22,140 bases of DNA from an uncultured Actinomycetes bacterium (GCA_937881255.1 CALGFH010000070.1:1-22140); one strand, 5' to 3'; positions 7,535 through 14,215 are shown, counted from the first letter of the stretch. Program-made: numbers and translations. Notes: generated by a model not told the origin, from the letters alone.

Positions 7535-7608
7535 TGGGGCGCTGCATCCTTGTCAGTGGAGATCGTCCCCGAGTCGGGCGGGCCTGATGGGGCGCTGCAT
7601 CCTTGTCA
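7502..7608. repeat. 53/54-bp tandem duplication across the SAM hydrolase/epimerase junction
   Basis: GTGGAGATCGTCC at 7502-7514 recurs at 7556-7568. The 27 bases 7529-7555 (end of the SAM hydrolase gene, TGATG overlap, first codons of the epimerase gene) recur exactly at 7582-7608. The offset is 54 at the left and 53 at the right, so one base was lost or gained. The segment between (7515-7528 versus 7569-7581) is partly diverged. The copies abut directly at 7555/7556. Confidence 0.92.
7534..7587 (+). pseudogene. 17-residue remnant: duplicated 5' end of the epimerase gene
   Basis: ATG at 7534 opens MGRCILVSGDRPRVGRA and stops at 7585-7587. Its first seven residues equal those of the epimerase-like protein at 7587 (MGRCILVTG). 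The remaining residues are the duplicated end of the SAM hydrolase gene read in another frame. Its TGA overlaps the real ATG (ATGA), and the SAM hydrolase TGA overlaps its own ATG, so it sits as a translated bridge. It is best read as the by-product of the tandem duplication. It may keep ribosomes coupled from one gene to the next, but no independent function is implied. Confidence 0.75.
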
Positions 7609-8615
7609 CCGGGGCGGCCCGGTCGACCGGGCGGCGGCTGGTCGGGGCCCTGGCCGAGGAGCCGGGGGTCGAGCGGGTGGTGGCGGTCGACGACCTCGAG
7701 CCGGAGGAGCCGTTCCCGGCCAAGGTCGAGCACCTGGCCGTCGACCTGCGCAGCCCGGCGCTGGTCAGGACCGTCCAGTCGGCCGGGATCGACACCTGCG
7801 TGCACCTGGGGGTGACGGCCGAGCCCAGGGCCGCCGGCGGCCGGGCCACCATGAAGGAGCGCAACGTGCTCGGCACCATGCAGCTCCTGGCCGCCGCCTA
7901 CCACGCGCCCGGGCTGCGCCGGCTGGTCCTCAAGTCGACCACGGCGGTGTACGGGGCCGCGGCCGGCGACCCGGCGGTCTGGACCGAGAGCATGTCGCAC
8001 GAGACGCCCCGGCACGGCTTCGGCAAGGACGCCATCGAGGTCGAGGACTACGTCCGCTCCTTCGACCGGCGCCGGCCCGACGTCGCCGTGATCGTGCTGC
8101 GGCTGGCCAACCAGGTCGGGCCGACGGTCGACAACCCGCTGACCCGCTACTTCGAGCTGCCGGTCTGCCCGACGGTGCTCGGCTTCGACCCGCGGCTCCA
8201 GTTCCTGCACGAGGAGGACACCGCCGAGGTGCTCCTGCGGGCCACCATGGGCCCGGCCCCCCACGGCACCTTCAACGTCGCCGGGGACGGGGTGGTGCTG
8301 CTCAGCCAGGCCATCCGGATCGCCGGCAAGCCGCCCCTGCCCATCCCCGAGCCGCTGGTCGGGCGGGTCGCGGAGCTGGCCGGTCGGACGGTCGACTTCT
8401 CCCCCGAGCAGGTCCGGTTCCTCCAGTACGGGCGGGTGGCCGACACCTCGGCCGCGGCCGAGCAGCTCGGCTTCCTGCCCAAGTGGACCTCGCTGCACGC
8501 CTTCGAGGACTTCGCCTCCAGGCTGAACCGCCTGGTCACCGAGGAGCAGGTCCTCCGCCTCGAGCACGAGGCCCTGGACCTGCTCCGCCGCGCCGTCGGA
8601 TGGGTCGGCCGATGA
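7587..8615 (+). CDS. NAD-dependent epimerase/dehydratase-like extended SDR protein
   Basis: 342 residues with an N-terminal Rossmann fold (ILVTGAARSTGRRL, residues 5-18) and an extended-SDR C-terminal part (GFDPRLQFLHEEDTAEVLL, HGTFNVAGDG). It corresponds to the epimerase-like gene that in Streptomyces and Mycobacterium (Rv0501 as I recall) lies beside an acyltransferase gene. The dinucleotide loop has Arg at position 12 where classic SDRs have the second Gly. The catalytic YxxxK is replaced by HGFGK, with no Tyr four residues before the Lys. The family may therefore bind NAD without epimerase chemistry, or use other residues. It starts inside an ATGA overlap with the short remnant and ends in an ATGA overlap with the acyltransferase, so expression is probably coupled. 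The substrate is unknown. Confidence 0.82.
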   Translation: MGRCILVTGAARSTGRRLVGALAEEPGVERVVAVDDLEPEEPFPAKVEHLAVDLRSPALVRTVQSAGIDTCVHLGVTAEPRAAGGRATMKERNVLGTMQLLAAAYHAPGLRRLVLKSTTAVYGAAAGDPAVWTESMSHETPRHGFGKDAIEVEDYVRSFDRRRPDVAVIVLRLANQVGPTVDNPLTRYFELPVCPTVLGFDPRLQFLHEEDTAEVLLRATMGPAPHGTFNVAGDGVVLLSQAIRIAGKPPLPIPEPLVGRVAELAGRTVDFSPEQVRFLQYGRVADTSAAAEQLGFLPKWTSLHAFEDFASRLNRLVTEEQVLRLEHEALDLLRRAVGWVGR

Positions 8616-9616
8616 CCCCGCCCCGGGACCGCTGTGAGGCCCGCACCCGCAAGGGCGACCGCTGCCGCAACCCCGCCGGCCCCGACGGCCTCTGCGCCGT
8701 CCACCGCCGCCAGCAGGCGGCGGGCGGTGCTGGCGCCGTCCACACCCCCCCGGGCGCGCCCGGGACGGAGCCGTTCGGCCCGTTCCTGGACTGGGCCGAG
8801 GAGGCGCTGGAGTTCCTGGGGCGGCGGCTGCTGGGCGAGTACGAGGTCGACGAGTTCGGCCACGACCCCGACCTGGTCGAGCACGTCCTGGCCCCGCTGC
8901 TGCGGCCCCTGTACAAGCGCTGGTGGCGGGTCGAGACCCGCGGCCTGGAGCACGTCCCGGCCAGCGGGCCGGCCCTGGTCGTGGGCAACCACGCCGGCAC
9001 CCTGCCCTTCGACGCCCTGATGGTCGCCCTGGCCCTGCTGGACGAGCACCCGGCCCACCGGTCCCTGCGCATGCTCGCCGCCGACCTTGCCTTCGACCTT
9101 CCGGTGGTCGCCCCCCTGGCCCGCAAGTTGGGCAACACCCTGGCCTGCGCCGAGGACGCCACCCGGCTGCTGGAGTCGGGCGAGCTGGTCGGCGTCTGGC
9201 CCGAGGGCTACAAGGGCCTCGGCAAGCCCTACCGGGAGCGCTACCAGCTCCAGCGCTTCGGCCGGGGCGGGTTCGTCGAGGTCGCCCTGCGCACCGGCTC
9301 GCCGATCGTGCCCGTGGCCGTGATCGGCAGCGAGGAGATCTACCCGATGGTGGCCAACCTGCGCCGCCTGGCCCGCCTGCTCGGGTTCCCGTACTTCCCG
9401 GTGACCCCGACCTTCCCGGCGCTCGGCCCGCTGGGGGCGATCCCCCTGCCATCGAAATGGCTGATCGAGTTCTGTCCTCCGATCGAGACGGCCCATCTCG
9501 GGCCGGAGGCGGTGCTGGACCCGATGGTCCTGTTCGACCTGACCGACCAGGTCCGCGACACCATCCAGCAGACCGTCCACAAGAACCTTTTGGTGCGCCG
9601 TGGCGTCTTCGGCTGA
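8612..9616 (+). CDS. Lysophosphatidic-acid-type acyltransferase (PlsC-like) with an N-terminal Cys/His motif
   Basis: 334 residues, overlapping the epimerase-like gene by ATGA. The acyltransferase core shows NHAGTLPFD (H127, D134), VWPEGYKG (glycerol-phosphate binding region) and PIVPVAVIGSEE. The H-to-D spacing is six residues rather than the usual four, as I recall for the Rv0502-like group. It probably transfers an acyl chain to a glycerophospholipid or related lipid at the inner membrane face. Residues 1-35 hold an extra element, C8-x9-C18-x9-C28-xx-H31, with TRKGDRC, resembling a short zinc-binding knuckle found alone or attached to other proteins. A low-complexity linker (about 36-52) joins it to the enzyme. 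The epimerase/acyltransferase pair is conserved in actinobacteria. Confidence 0.82.
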   Translation: MTPPRDRCEARTRKGDRCRNPAGPDGLCAVHRRQQAAGGAGAVHTPPGAPGTEPFGPFLDWAEEALEFLGRRLLGEYEVDEFGHDPDLVEHVLAPLLRPLYKRWWRVETRGLEHVPASGPALVVGNHAGTLPFDALMVALALLDEHPAHRSLRMLAADLAFDLPVVAPLARKLGNTLACAEDATRLLESGELVGVWPEGYKGLGKPYRERYQLQRFGRGGFVEVALRTGSPIVPVAVIGSEEIYPMVANLRRLARLLGFPYFPVTPTFPALGPLGAIPLPSKWLIEFCPPIETAHLGPEAVLDPMVLFDLTDQVRDTIQQTVHKNLLVRRGVFG

Positions 9617-9708
9617 TCACCGGCGGGTCACCCAGCCTTCCCAAACCGGCACAATCGGGGTACTACGGTGAGGTGCCCTGTCGCCGACGCCCTCCGGGAG
9701 GCTCGCTC

Positions 9709-10833
9709 ATGCGCACGATCACCAGACGCCCGACGGCCCTGCTGATGGCCGCCGCCCTGCTCGCCCTCGGCCTGACCCAGGTGGCCGGGGCCTCCGCACA
9801 GCAGGAGCGGGTCGACAAGGGTGGCGGGCGCCGGCTCCCGCTGGTCATCGGCCACCGCGGGGCCAGCGGCTACCGGCCCGAGCACACCCTGGCCTCCTAC
9901 CGGCTGGCCATCGGCATGGGGGCCGACTTCATCGAGCCCGACCTGGTCTCGACCAAGGACGGGGTCCTGGTGGCCAGGCACGAGAACGAGATCTCGGGCA
10001 CCACCGACGTCGCCGCCCACCCCGAGTTCGCCGACCGCCGGGCCACCAAGACGATCGACGGCGTGTCCCTCACCGGCTGGTTCACCGAGGACTTCACCCT
10101 GGCCGAGCTGCGCACCCTGCGGGCCAAGGAGCGCATCCCCGACCTGCGGCCCGACAACACCGTCTTCGACGGCCTCTACCAGGTGCCGACCTTCCAGGAG
10201 GTCATCGACCTGGCCAAGCGGGCCGGGGTCGGGATCTACCCCGAGACCAAGCACCCGACCTACTTCGACTCGATCGGCCTCTCGCTCGAGGAGCCGCTGC
10301 TGGCCACCCTGCGGGCCAACGGCTACCAGGGCCCGAAGGCCAAGGTGTTCATCCAGTCGTTCGAGACCGGCAACCTCAAGGAGCTGAACCGCCGCACCCG
10401 GCTGCCGCTGGTCCAGCTGCTCAGCGACGTCGGCGCCCCCTACGACCTGGTGGCCGCCGGCGACCCGCGCACCTACGCCGACCTGTCCACCCCCGAGGGC
10501 CTGGCCGAGATCGCCACCTACGCCGACGGCATCGGCCCGAGCAAGAACCAGATCGTCCCCCGCGACGCCGACGGGAACCTGCTCGAGCCGACCAGCCTGG
10601 TCGACGACGCCCACCAGGCCGGCCTGCTCGTCCACCCCTACACGTTCCGCAACGAGAACAACTTCCTCCCGGCCGACTTCCGCCAGGGCAACCCGGCCAG
10701 CCCCGCCTACCTCCGGGCCACCGGCGACGCCCCGGCCGAGTACCGCCTGTTCTTCCGCCTCGGGGTCGACGGCCTGTTCTCCGACAACCCCGACACCGCC
10801 GTCGGCAGCCGCCACCGGTACTTCAACCGCTGA
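9709..10833 (+). CDS. glpQ: Secreted glycerophosphodiester phosphodiesterase (GlpQ-type)
   Basis: 374 residues. GGGAGG at 9696-9701 sets the ATG at 9709. Residues 1-30 form a Sec signal peptide: basic MRTITRR, a hydrophobic core of Leu/Ala, and AxA ending at A30. The GDPD barrel follows: IGHRGASGYRPEHTLASY (H49, E58, H59), IEPDLVSTKDGVLVARHE with metal-binding Glu/Asp and the catalytic His, YPETKHP, and DGLFSDNPD near the end. It hydrolyses glycerophosphodiesters to glycerol-3-phosphate and an alcohol, outside the membrane. The size and the insert after ARHENEISGTTDV fit periplasmic GlpQ rather than cytosolic UgpQ. A 92-base gap separates it from the acyltransferase, so it may have its own promoter. 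It converges on the sigma fusion gene with a 4-base gap. Confidence 0.9.
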   Translation: MRTITRRPTALLMAAALLALGLTQVAGASAQQERVDKGGGRRLPLVIGHRGASGYRPEHTLASYRLAIGMGADFIEPDLVSTKDGVLVARHENEISGTTDVAAHPEFADRRATKTIDGVSLTGWFTEDFTLAELRTLRAKERIPDLRPDNTVFDGLYQVPTFQEVIDLAKRAGVGIYPETKHPTYFDSIGLSLEEPLLATLRANGYQGPKAKVFIQSFETGNLKELNRRTRLPLVQLLSDVGAPYDLVAAGDPRTYADLSTPEGLAEIATYADGIGPSKNQIVPRDADGNLLEPTSLVDDAHQAGLLVHPYTFRNENNFLPADFRQGNPASPAYLRATGDAPAEYRLFFRLGVDGLFSDNPDTAVGSRHRYFNR

Positions 10834-10837
10834 CGCG

Positions 10838-12190
10838 CTAGGTCGGCGGCACCGGTGCCGCGGTGGTGGTCGTCGGGGCCGCGGTGGTCGTCGGGGCGGT
10901 CGTCGGCGGGGTCGTGGTCGTGGTCGGGCGGGGCGCGGCGGTGGTCGGCGGGGCGGTGGTCGCCGGCCGGGTGCTCGGCGGCGCGGTCGCCGCCGAGGTC
11001 CGCGGGGCGGCCGCCGGGGGCGCGACCACGGCGTCCCCGGCCACGGTCGAGCTGGTCGTGCTGGGCCGCAGGACGGTGGTGAGCGGGGTCCCGAGGCTGC
11101 TCCCACCGCCCGCGGCCGCGGCGGCCGTCGTCGGGGCCGGGCAGGGCCGCCCGTCACACTCCGGCGGCGCCCCCGGCCCCCCGAACGCCTGGAACGCCAG
11201 CACCACCACGATCCCGGCCGTGGCCACCCCGGTCGCCACCCAAGGCCGCCTGCCCAGCCACCCCATCACCCCGGTTCCGGCCGCCGCGCCCGAGGCCAGG
11301 GCGGCCACGCCTGCCACCTCCGGCTGCTGAGGCCCCCGGTGGGGGAATGTATGGGACCGGAGCGGGAACTGCTCGTGGCCGTCCACAGCCCCCAGGGCCA
11401 GGGGCTGGCCAGCGCCCTGGACCCGGGGATCGCGGCCCGCGACCAGGTCGGCGCGGAGGCGCTGGACGAACTCGGCGGAGGGGGCGACCACGTAGCCGGG
11501 GATGGCCCGGCGCAGCGACCCGGCGACGGCCAGGGCGTCGGCCAGGGCGGGGTCGCCGACGGTCAGGTCGACCTCCCAGCGACCGAGCCGCCGCTCGAAC
11601 TCCTCGGCCGGCGGGGCCGGCGCCGGCACCACGCCGTCCGGGAGCCCCGTGGGCCCACCGGTCAGCTCGTGGATGGCCAGGCAGGCGGCGAGCTGGAGCT
11701 CCATCGCGGCCCGCCGGCTGTAGCCGGACAGGTGGGCGGTGTGGTCGAGCGAGTGGCCGAGCAGCAGGCGCAGCACCACCACCTCCCGCTCCGGCTCCCC
11801 CAGGCGCGCCACCGCCGCCACCACGTCCCGGGCCGGGCCGGCGGCCGGGGACGGCCGGGGGCGCTGGGCGGTGGCGTCGCGGGCCATGGCGATCAGCCAG
11901 GCGCCGGCCTCGCCCTCGGCGCCGGTGGCCGGCGGGAGCCAGCCCATGGCGGCGTGGAACACCTCGGCGGTCAGCTCGGCCGCCTCGGCCCGGTCGCCGG
12001 TCCAGGCCAGCAGGTAGCGGTAGACCCCCTCGACCTGGTCGTCGTAGACGAGCGCGAACGCCTCGCGGTCGCCGGCGGCGGCGCGTTCGAGCAAGGGGCG
12101 CTGGCCCGCCAGCTCGGCGGGCACGTCGCCGTGCCGGCAGGGGCAGGCGGCCGTCTGGACGTCCTGAGGACGTTGGGGTGTGAGGGCCAA
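10838..12190 (-). CDS. ECF sigma factor fused to a DUF5667/RsbN-like anti-sigma domain and a transmembrane helix
   Basis: 450 residues from a TTG at 12190. An in-frame stop lies at 12203-12205; a GTG at 12124 is an alternative start, and neither has a strong ribosome binding site. Residues about 31-105 are a sigma region 2 (ERAAAGDREAFALVYDD, VYRYLLAWTGDRAEAAELT, GAWLIAMARD). Residues 120-175 are a region 4 (VVAAVARLGEPEREVVVLRL, then a helix-turn-helix-like HSLDHTAHLSGYSRRAAM). Residues 195-255 look like DUF5667, as in the Streptomyces anti-sigma RsbN (DPALADALAVAGSLRRA, APSAEFVQRLRADLVA). A single hydrophobic helix at about 317-337 follows Arg314-Arg315, so the C-terminus should face outward. 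Residues 350-450 are Thr/Pro/Ala-rich. In Streptomyces bldN and rsbN are separate neighbours a few genes from rex. Region 2.3-2.4 and 4.2 are diverged, so DNA binding is uncertain. Confidence 0.78.
   Translation of the reverse strand: MALTPQRPQDVQTAACPCRHGDVPAELAGQRPLLERAAAGDREAFALVYDDQVEGVYRYLLAWTGDRAEAAELTAEVFHAAMGWLPPATGAEGEAGAWLIAMARDATAQRPRPSPAAGPARDVVAAVARLGEPEREVVVLRLLLGHSLDHTAHLSGYSRRAAMELQLAACLAIHELTGGPTGLPDGVVPAPAPPAEEFERRLGRWEVDLTVGDPALADALAVAGSLRRAIPGYVVAPSAEFVQRLRADLVAGRDPRVQGAGQPLALGAVDGHEQFPLRSHTFPHRGPQQPEVAGVAALASGAAAGTGVMGWLGRRPWVATGVATAGIVVVLAFQAFGGPGAPPECDGRPCPAPTTAAAAAGGGSSLGTPLTTVLRPSTTSSTVAGDAVVAPPAAAPRTSAATAPPSTRPATTAPPTTAAPRPTTTTTPPTTAPTTTAAPTTTTAAPVPPT
10841..11000. 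repeat. Low-complexity GTC/GGTGGTC-rich tract coding the Thr/Pro/Ala tail
   Basis: Imperfect repeats of GTGGTCGTCGGGG type on the plus strand encode, on the minus strand, runs such as TTTTTPPTTAPTTTAAPTTTT at the end of the sigma fusion protein. This is a slippage-prone coding repeat for an extracellular, probably extended and possibly glycosylated, tail. Confidence 0.7.
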
Positions 12191-12202
12191 GGGGGGTGGC
12201 TT

Positions 12203-12289
12203 TCAGCGGCCGAGCAGGAGCTGCACCGCGGCCGCCAGCACGATCACGACGAGCAGGGCGGCCACGACAACGGCGGTCCCGGTTCGCAT
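12203..12289 (-). CDS. 28-residue single-pass membrane peptide (putative small protein)
   Basis: An ATG at 12289 opens MRTGTAVVVAALLVVIVLA and ends ...VQLLLGR at TGA 12203-12205. Apart from MRTGT and the final GR it is almost wholly hydrophobic, long enough for one membrane helix, with Arg at each end. 26 of its 28 sense codons end in G or C, as for real genes here. It lies 13 bases upstream of the sigma fusion TTG in the same frame, separated only by its stop, and starts 13 bases after the stop of the sugar-isomerase-like gene. No Shine-Dalgarno is seen. TAGAAT lies 10 bases upstream, which would give a near-leaderless message. It could be a small regulator or partner of the membrane-bound sigma fusion. 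That is inference, and chance remains possible. Confidence 0.5.
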   Translation of the reverse strand: MRTGTAVVVAALLVVIVLAAAVQLLLGR

Positions 12290-12299
12290 GCGGCTGGGG

Positions 12300-12305
12300 A
12301 TTCTA
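12300..12305 (-). promoter_or_regulatory. Possible -10 (TAGAAT) for the small membrane peptide and sigma fusion genes
   Basis: TAGAAT on the minus strand ends 10 bases before the ATG at 12289 and overlaps the TAG stop of the preceding gene. No -35 match was found. If used, the transcript would start about 4 bases before the ATG. Confidence 0.3.
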
Positions 12306-13160
12306 CCCGTTCCGGGAGGCCGTGCGCGCACGGGCCCCGGTCGCGCCCTTGGCCAGCTGGGCCCTGGCCACGCCGAGGTTCTCGCGGAGCACCTCGAGCA
12401 GGGCCTTGCGGTCGTCGGCCCAGGTCCGCACGTCCAGCTCCAGGGTGACGGCGCCGCCGAAGCCGCCAGCCCCGACCTCCTGGAGGAACTCGCCGATGGG
12501 CAGCACGCCCTTCTCCAGCAGCCCGTGGGTGTCGCGCCCGCGCCCGTCGTTGTTGGAGACGTGCAGGTGCACGACCCGGTCGGCGAGCTCGTCCCAGGCG
12601 GCCAGCAGGTCGCCCCCGGCCACGGCCAGGTGGCTCGTGTCCAGCACCAGCGACGGCCAGCGGCCCAGCTCGGAGGGGGCGGTGCCGCTGAAGAAGCGCA
12701 GGCTGCGGCCGTTCACGTTGATCGGGAACATGTTCTCGACCGCGATGGTGACGCCCGTCTCCTCGCGGATCCGGGGGATGGCCTCGTCCAGCCAGGCCGC
12801 GTACTGGGTCTGCCAGCGGTACGGCGGGTGGATCACCACCGTCGACACCTTGGCCGTCTCGGCGAAGCGCACGCAGCGCTCCAGCTTGCCCTTGGGGTCG
12901 GTCCCGAAGACCAGCCAGGTGGCGACCAGGAACGGCCCGTGCACGGCCGGCACGGGCACGCCGTAGCGGGCGGCCAGCGCCCCCAGCCGGAGCGGGTCCT
13001 GGCTCACCCGGTCCTGCATGATCATCAGCTCGGCGCCGTCGAAGCCGGCCTCGCCGATCAGCTCGAAGGTCTCCTCGAGCGAGAACATGAAGAACGGCCC
13101 GGTGGCCGCGAGCACCGGGGGCAGGGCGGGGACCGGTGGGACCGGAGGCACCTGGGTCAA
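12303..13160 (-). CDS. Sugar phosphate isomerase/epimerase-like TIM-barrel protein (AP endonuclease 2 family)
   Basis: 285 residues from a TTG at 13160, chosen because GAGGAG lies 7 bases before it; an upstream in-frame TTG at 13223 would add 21 unlikely residues. The fold family (xylose isomerase-like TIM barrel, PF01261) is shown by the metal-ligand strands: AVENMF (Glu), LDTSHLAV (Asp, His), VVHLHVSNND (His) and VTLELDVRTW (Glu), in the order expected for endonuclease IV or IolE-like enzymes. The protein starts with a short Pro/Val-rich stretch. It corresponds in position to Rv0498-type genes near the mycobacterial galE2/hem region, as I recall. Whether it acts on a sugar or on DNA cannot be decided from sequence. 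Confidence 0.82.
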   Translation of the reverse strand: MTQVPPVPPVPALPPVLAATGPFFMFSLEETFELIGEAGFDGAELMIMQDRVSQDPLRLGALAARYGVPVPAVHGPFLVATWLVFGTDPKGKLERCVRFAETAKVSTVVIHPPYRWQTQYAAWLDEAIPRIREETGVTIAVENMFPINVNGRSLRFFSGTAPSELGRWPSLVLDTSHLAVAGGDLLAAWDELADRVVHLHVSNNDGRGRDTHGLLEKGVLPIGEFLQEVGAGGFGGAVTLELDVRTWADDRKALLEVLRENLGVARAQLAKGATGARARTASRNG

Positions 13161-13254
13161 ACGATCGCTCCTCGTGAACGACAAGCCGGGCGTACTGCTG
13201 AAGCGCGCGGCGGATGCTACCAAGCTACAAGAAGTGCGGTTGCCCGGGCGGTAC

Positions 13255-13260
13255 TAGACT
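13255..13260 (+). promoter_or_regulatory. -10 element (TAGACT) for a leaderless transcript of the membrane protein gene
   Basis: TAGACT ends six bases before the ATG at 13267, which puts the expected transcription start at or within a base or so of the A of ATG. No Shine-Dalgarno sequence precedes the ATG. This is the usual signature of leaderless messages in actinobacteria. The -35 region is poor. The same hexamer is the -10 of the rex promoter. Confidence 0.5.
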
Positions 13261-13266
13261 CCGGTC

Positions 13267-13956
13267 ATGCACTGGCTGCTCCCGGGTGTCGCCGCGGCCG
13301 CCTCGGCTGCGTCCGCCGCCGCGGTCCTGCGCCAGTACGCGGCCAGGGGCCGGCCCCACCAGCTCGCCTGGGGCATCGCCCTGTCGATGTTCGCGGTCGC
13401 CTCGCTGGCCCTCACCGCCGGGGTGGTGGCCGGGTGGACGCCCTTCTCGTTCAAGCTCTACTACCTGTTCGGGGCCATTCTGAACGTGCCCTGGCTGGCC
13501 CTCGGCACCGTCGAGCTGCTCGCCGGCCCCTCCACCCGCAGGGTGTATGTCGCCGGGCTGGCCGCCTTCACCGTGCTCAGCGTGGTCCTGGTCGCGCTGG
13601 CCCGGGTGGCCCCGGCCGACCTCTCGGGGCGGCTCCTGCCCGAGGGCAAGGAGTTCCTGCCCGTGGCCGTGCGGGCCCTGGCCGTGCTCGGCAACACCGT
13701 TGGCACCCTGATCGTGGTCGGCGGGGCGGTGGCCAGCGGGCTGGCCCTCCGCTCGCGGCGTGACCTACGGCCCCGGGTCGAGGGCAACCTCCTGATCGCG
13801 CTGGGGGTGCTGCTGGCCGCCGGCGGCGGCGTGTTCGCCTTCCTGGCCTCCAGCGACAAGCTGGCCCTCGGCCTGGCCCTTGGGGCGAGCGTGATGTACC
13901 TGGGCTTCCGCCGGGCCTCGGCCCCGGTCCGCCCGTCGGTCCCCTCCGGCCCATGA
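13267..13956 (+). CDS. Multi-pass membrane protein of unknown function
   Basis: 229 residues, mostly hydrophobic. I see about seven likely membrane helices, near residues 2-20, 33-56, 66-88, 94-114, 130-160 (possibly two), 174-190 and 193-212, with short basic loops (LRQYAARGRPHQ, LRSRRDLRPR). I do not recognise the family and see no catalytic motif. The ATG has no ribosome binding site and sits just after a TAGACT hexamer, suggesting a leaderless message. It overlaps the glutaredoxin-like gene by ATGA, so the two are surely translated together. The site is between the sigma fusion/isomerase block and rex-hem, divergent from the isomerase. Confidence 0.8.
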   Translation: MHWLLPGVAAAASAASAAAVLRQYAARGRPHQLAWGIALSMFAVASLALTAGVVAGWTPFSFKLYYLFGAILNVPWLALGTVELLAGPSTRRVYVAGLAAFTVLSVVLVALARVAPADLSGRLLPEGKEFLPVAVRALAVLGNTVGTLIVVGGAVASGLALRSRRDLRPRVEGNLLIALGVLLAAGGGVFAFLASSDKLALGLALGASVMYLGFRRASAPVRPSVPSGP

Positions 13957-14201
13957 CCAGGGTCACCCTCTACACCAGGGCCGGCTGCCACCTGTGCGAG
14001 GAGGCCGAGCGGGTCCTGCGCCAGGAGCAGGCCGCCGCCGGGTTCGGGCTGGAGCTGGTCGACATCGACCGCGACCCGGAGCTGGCCCGCCGCTACGGGG
14101 TGCGCGTCCCGGTGGTGGCCGTCGACGGCGAGGACCTGTTCGAGTACGAGGTGCCGGTTGACCTGCTGCGGGCCCGACTGGGCAGGGTTGGCGCCGATTG
14201 A
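13953..14201 (+). CDS. Glutaredoxin-like thioredoxin-fold protein
   Basis: 82 residues, typical of small glutaredoxin-like (DUF836) proteins. The active-site CHLC (C12, C15) sits in LYTRAGCHLCEEAE at the start of helix 1, after the first strand. VRVPVVAVDG carries the cis-Pro loop. It probably reduces or exchanges disulphides in the cytoplasm. The same gene lies immediately upstream of hemA in Mycobacterium (Rv0508, as I recall), so the link to rex/hem is conserved. It overlaps the membrane protein gene by ATGA. Its stop lies inside the promoter/operator of rex. Confidence 0.88.
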   Translation: MTRVTLYTRAGCHLCEEAERVLRQEQAAAGFGLELVDIDRDPELARRYGVRVPVVAVDGEDLFEYEVPVDLLRARLGRVGAD

Positions 14202-14215
14202 GAACACGATCACGA
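14198..14215. promoter_or_regulatory. Candidate Rex operator (ROP)
   Basis: TTGAGA-ACACGA-TCACGA fits the Rex consensus TTGTGA-N6-TCACAA at 10 of 12 fixed positions, with the correct 18-base length. It covers the whole -35 of the rex promoter, so bound Rex would block RNA polymerase. In Streptomyces coelicolor Rex represses its own rex-hemACD operon through such a site; the same control is inferred here. Confidence 0.65.

Noticed and set aside
7452..9644. A 730-codon minus-strand open frame opposite the epimerase and acyltransferase genes
   Set aside because: Arg/Pro/Gly-rich shadow; both plus-strand genes show clear family motifs and ATGA coupling.
9617..9708. Possible promoter or small RNA in the gap before the GlpQ-type gene
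   Set aside because: TACTAC at 9661-9666 is a weak -10 candidate with no matching -35, and no hairpin stands out. A promoter is plausible but not supported.
12303..13223. Longer form of the sugar-isomerase-like gene starting at TTG 13223
   Set aside because: The extra 21 residues do not resemble the family, and GAGGAG is correctly placed only for the TTG at 13160.
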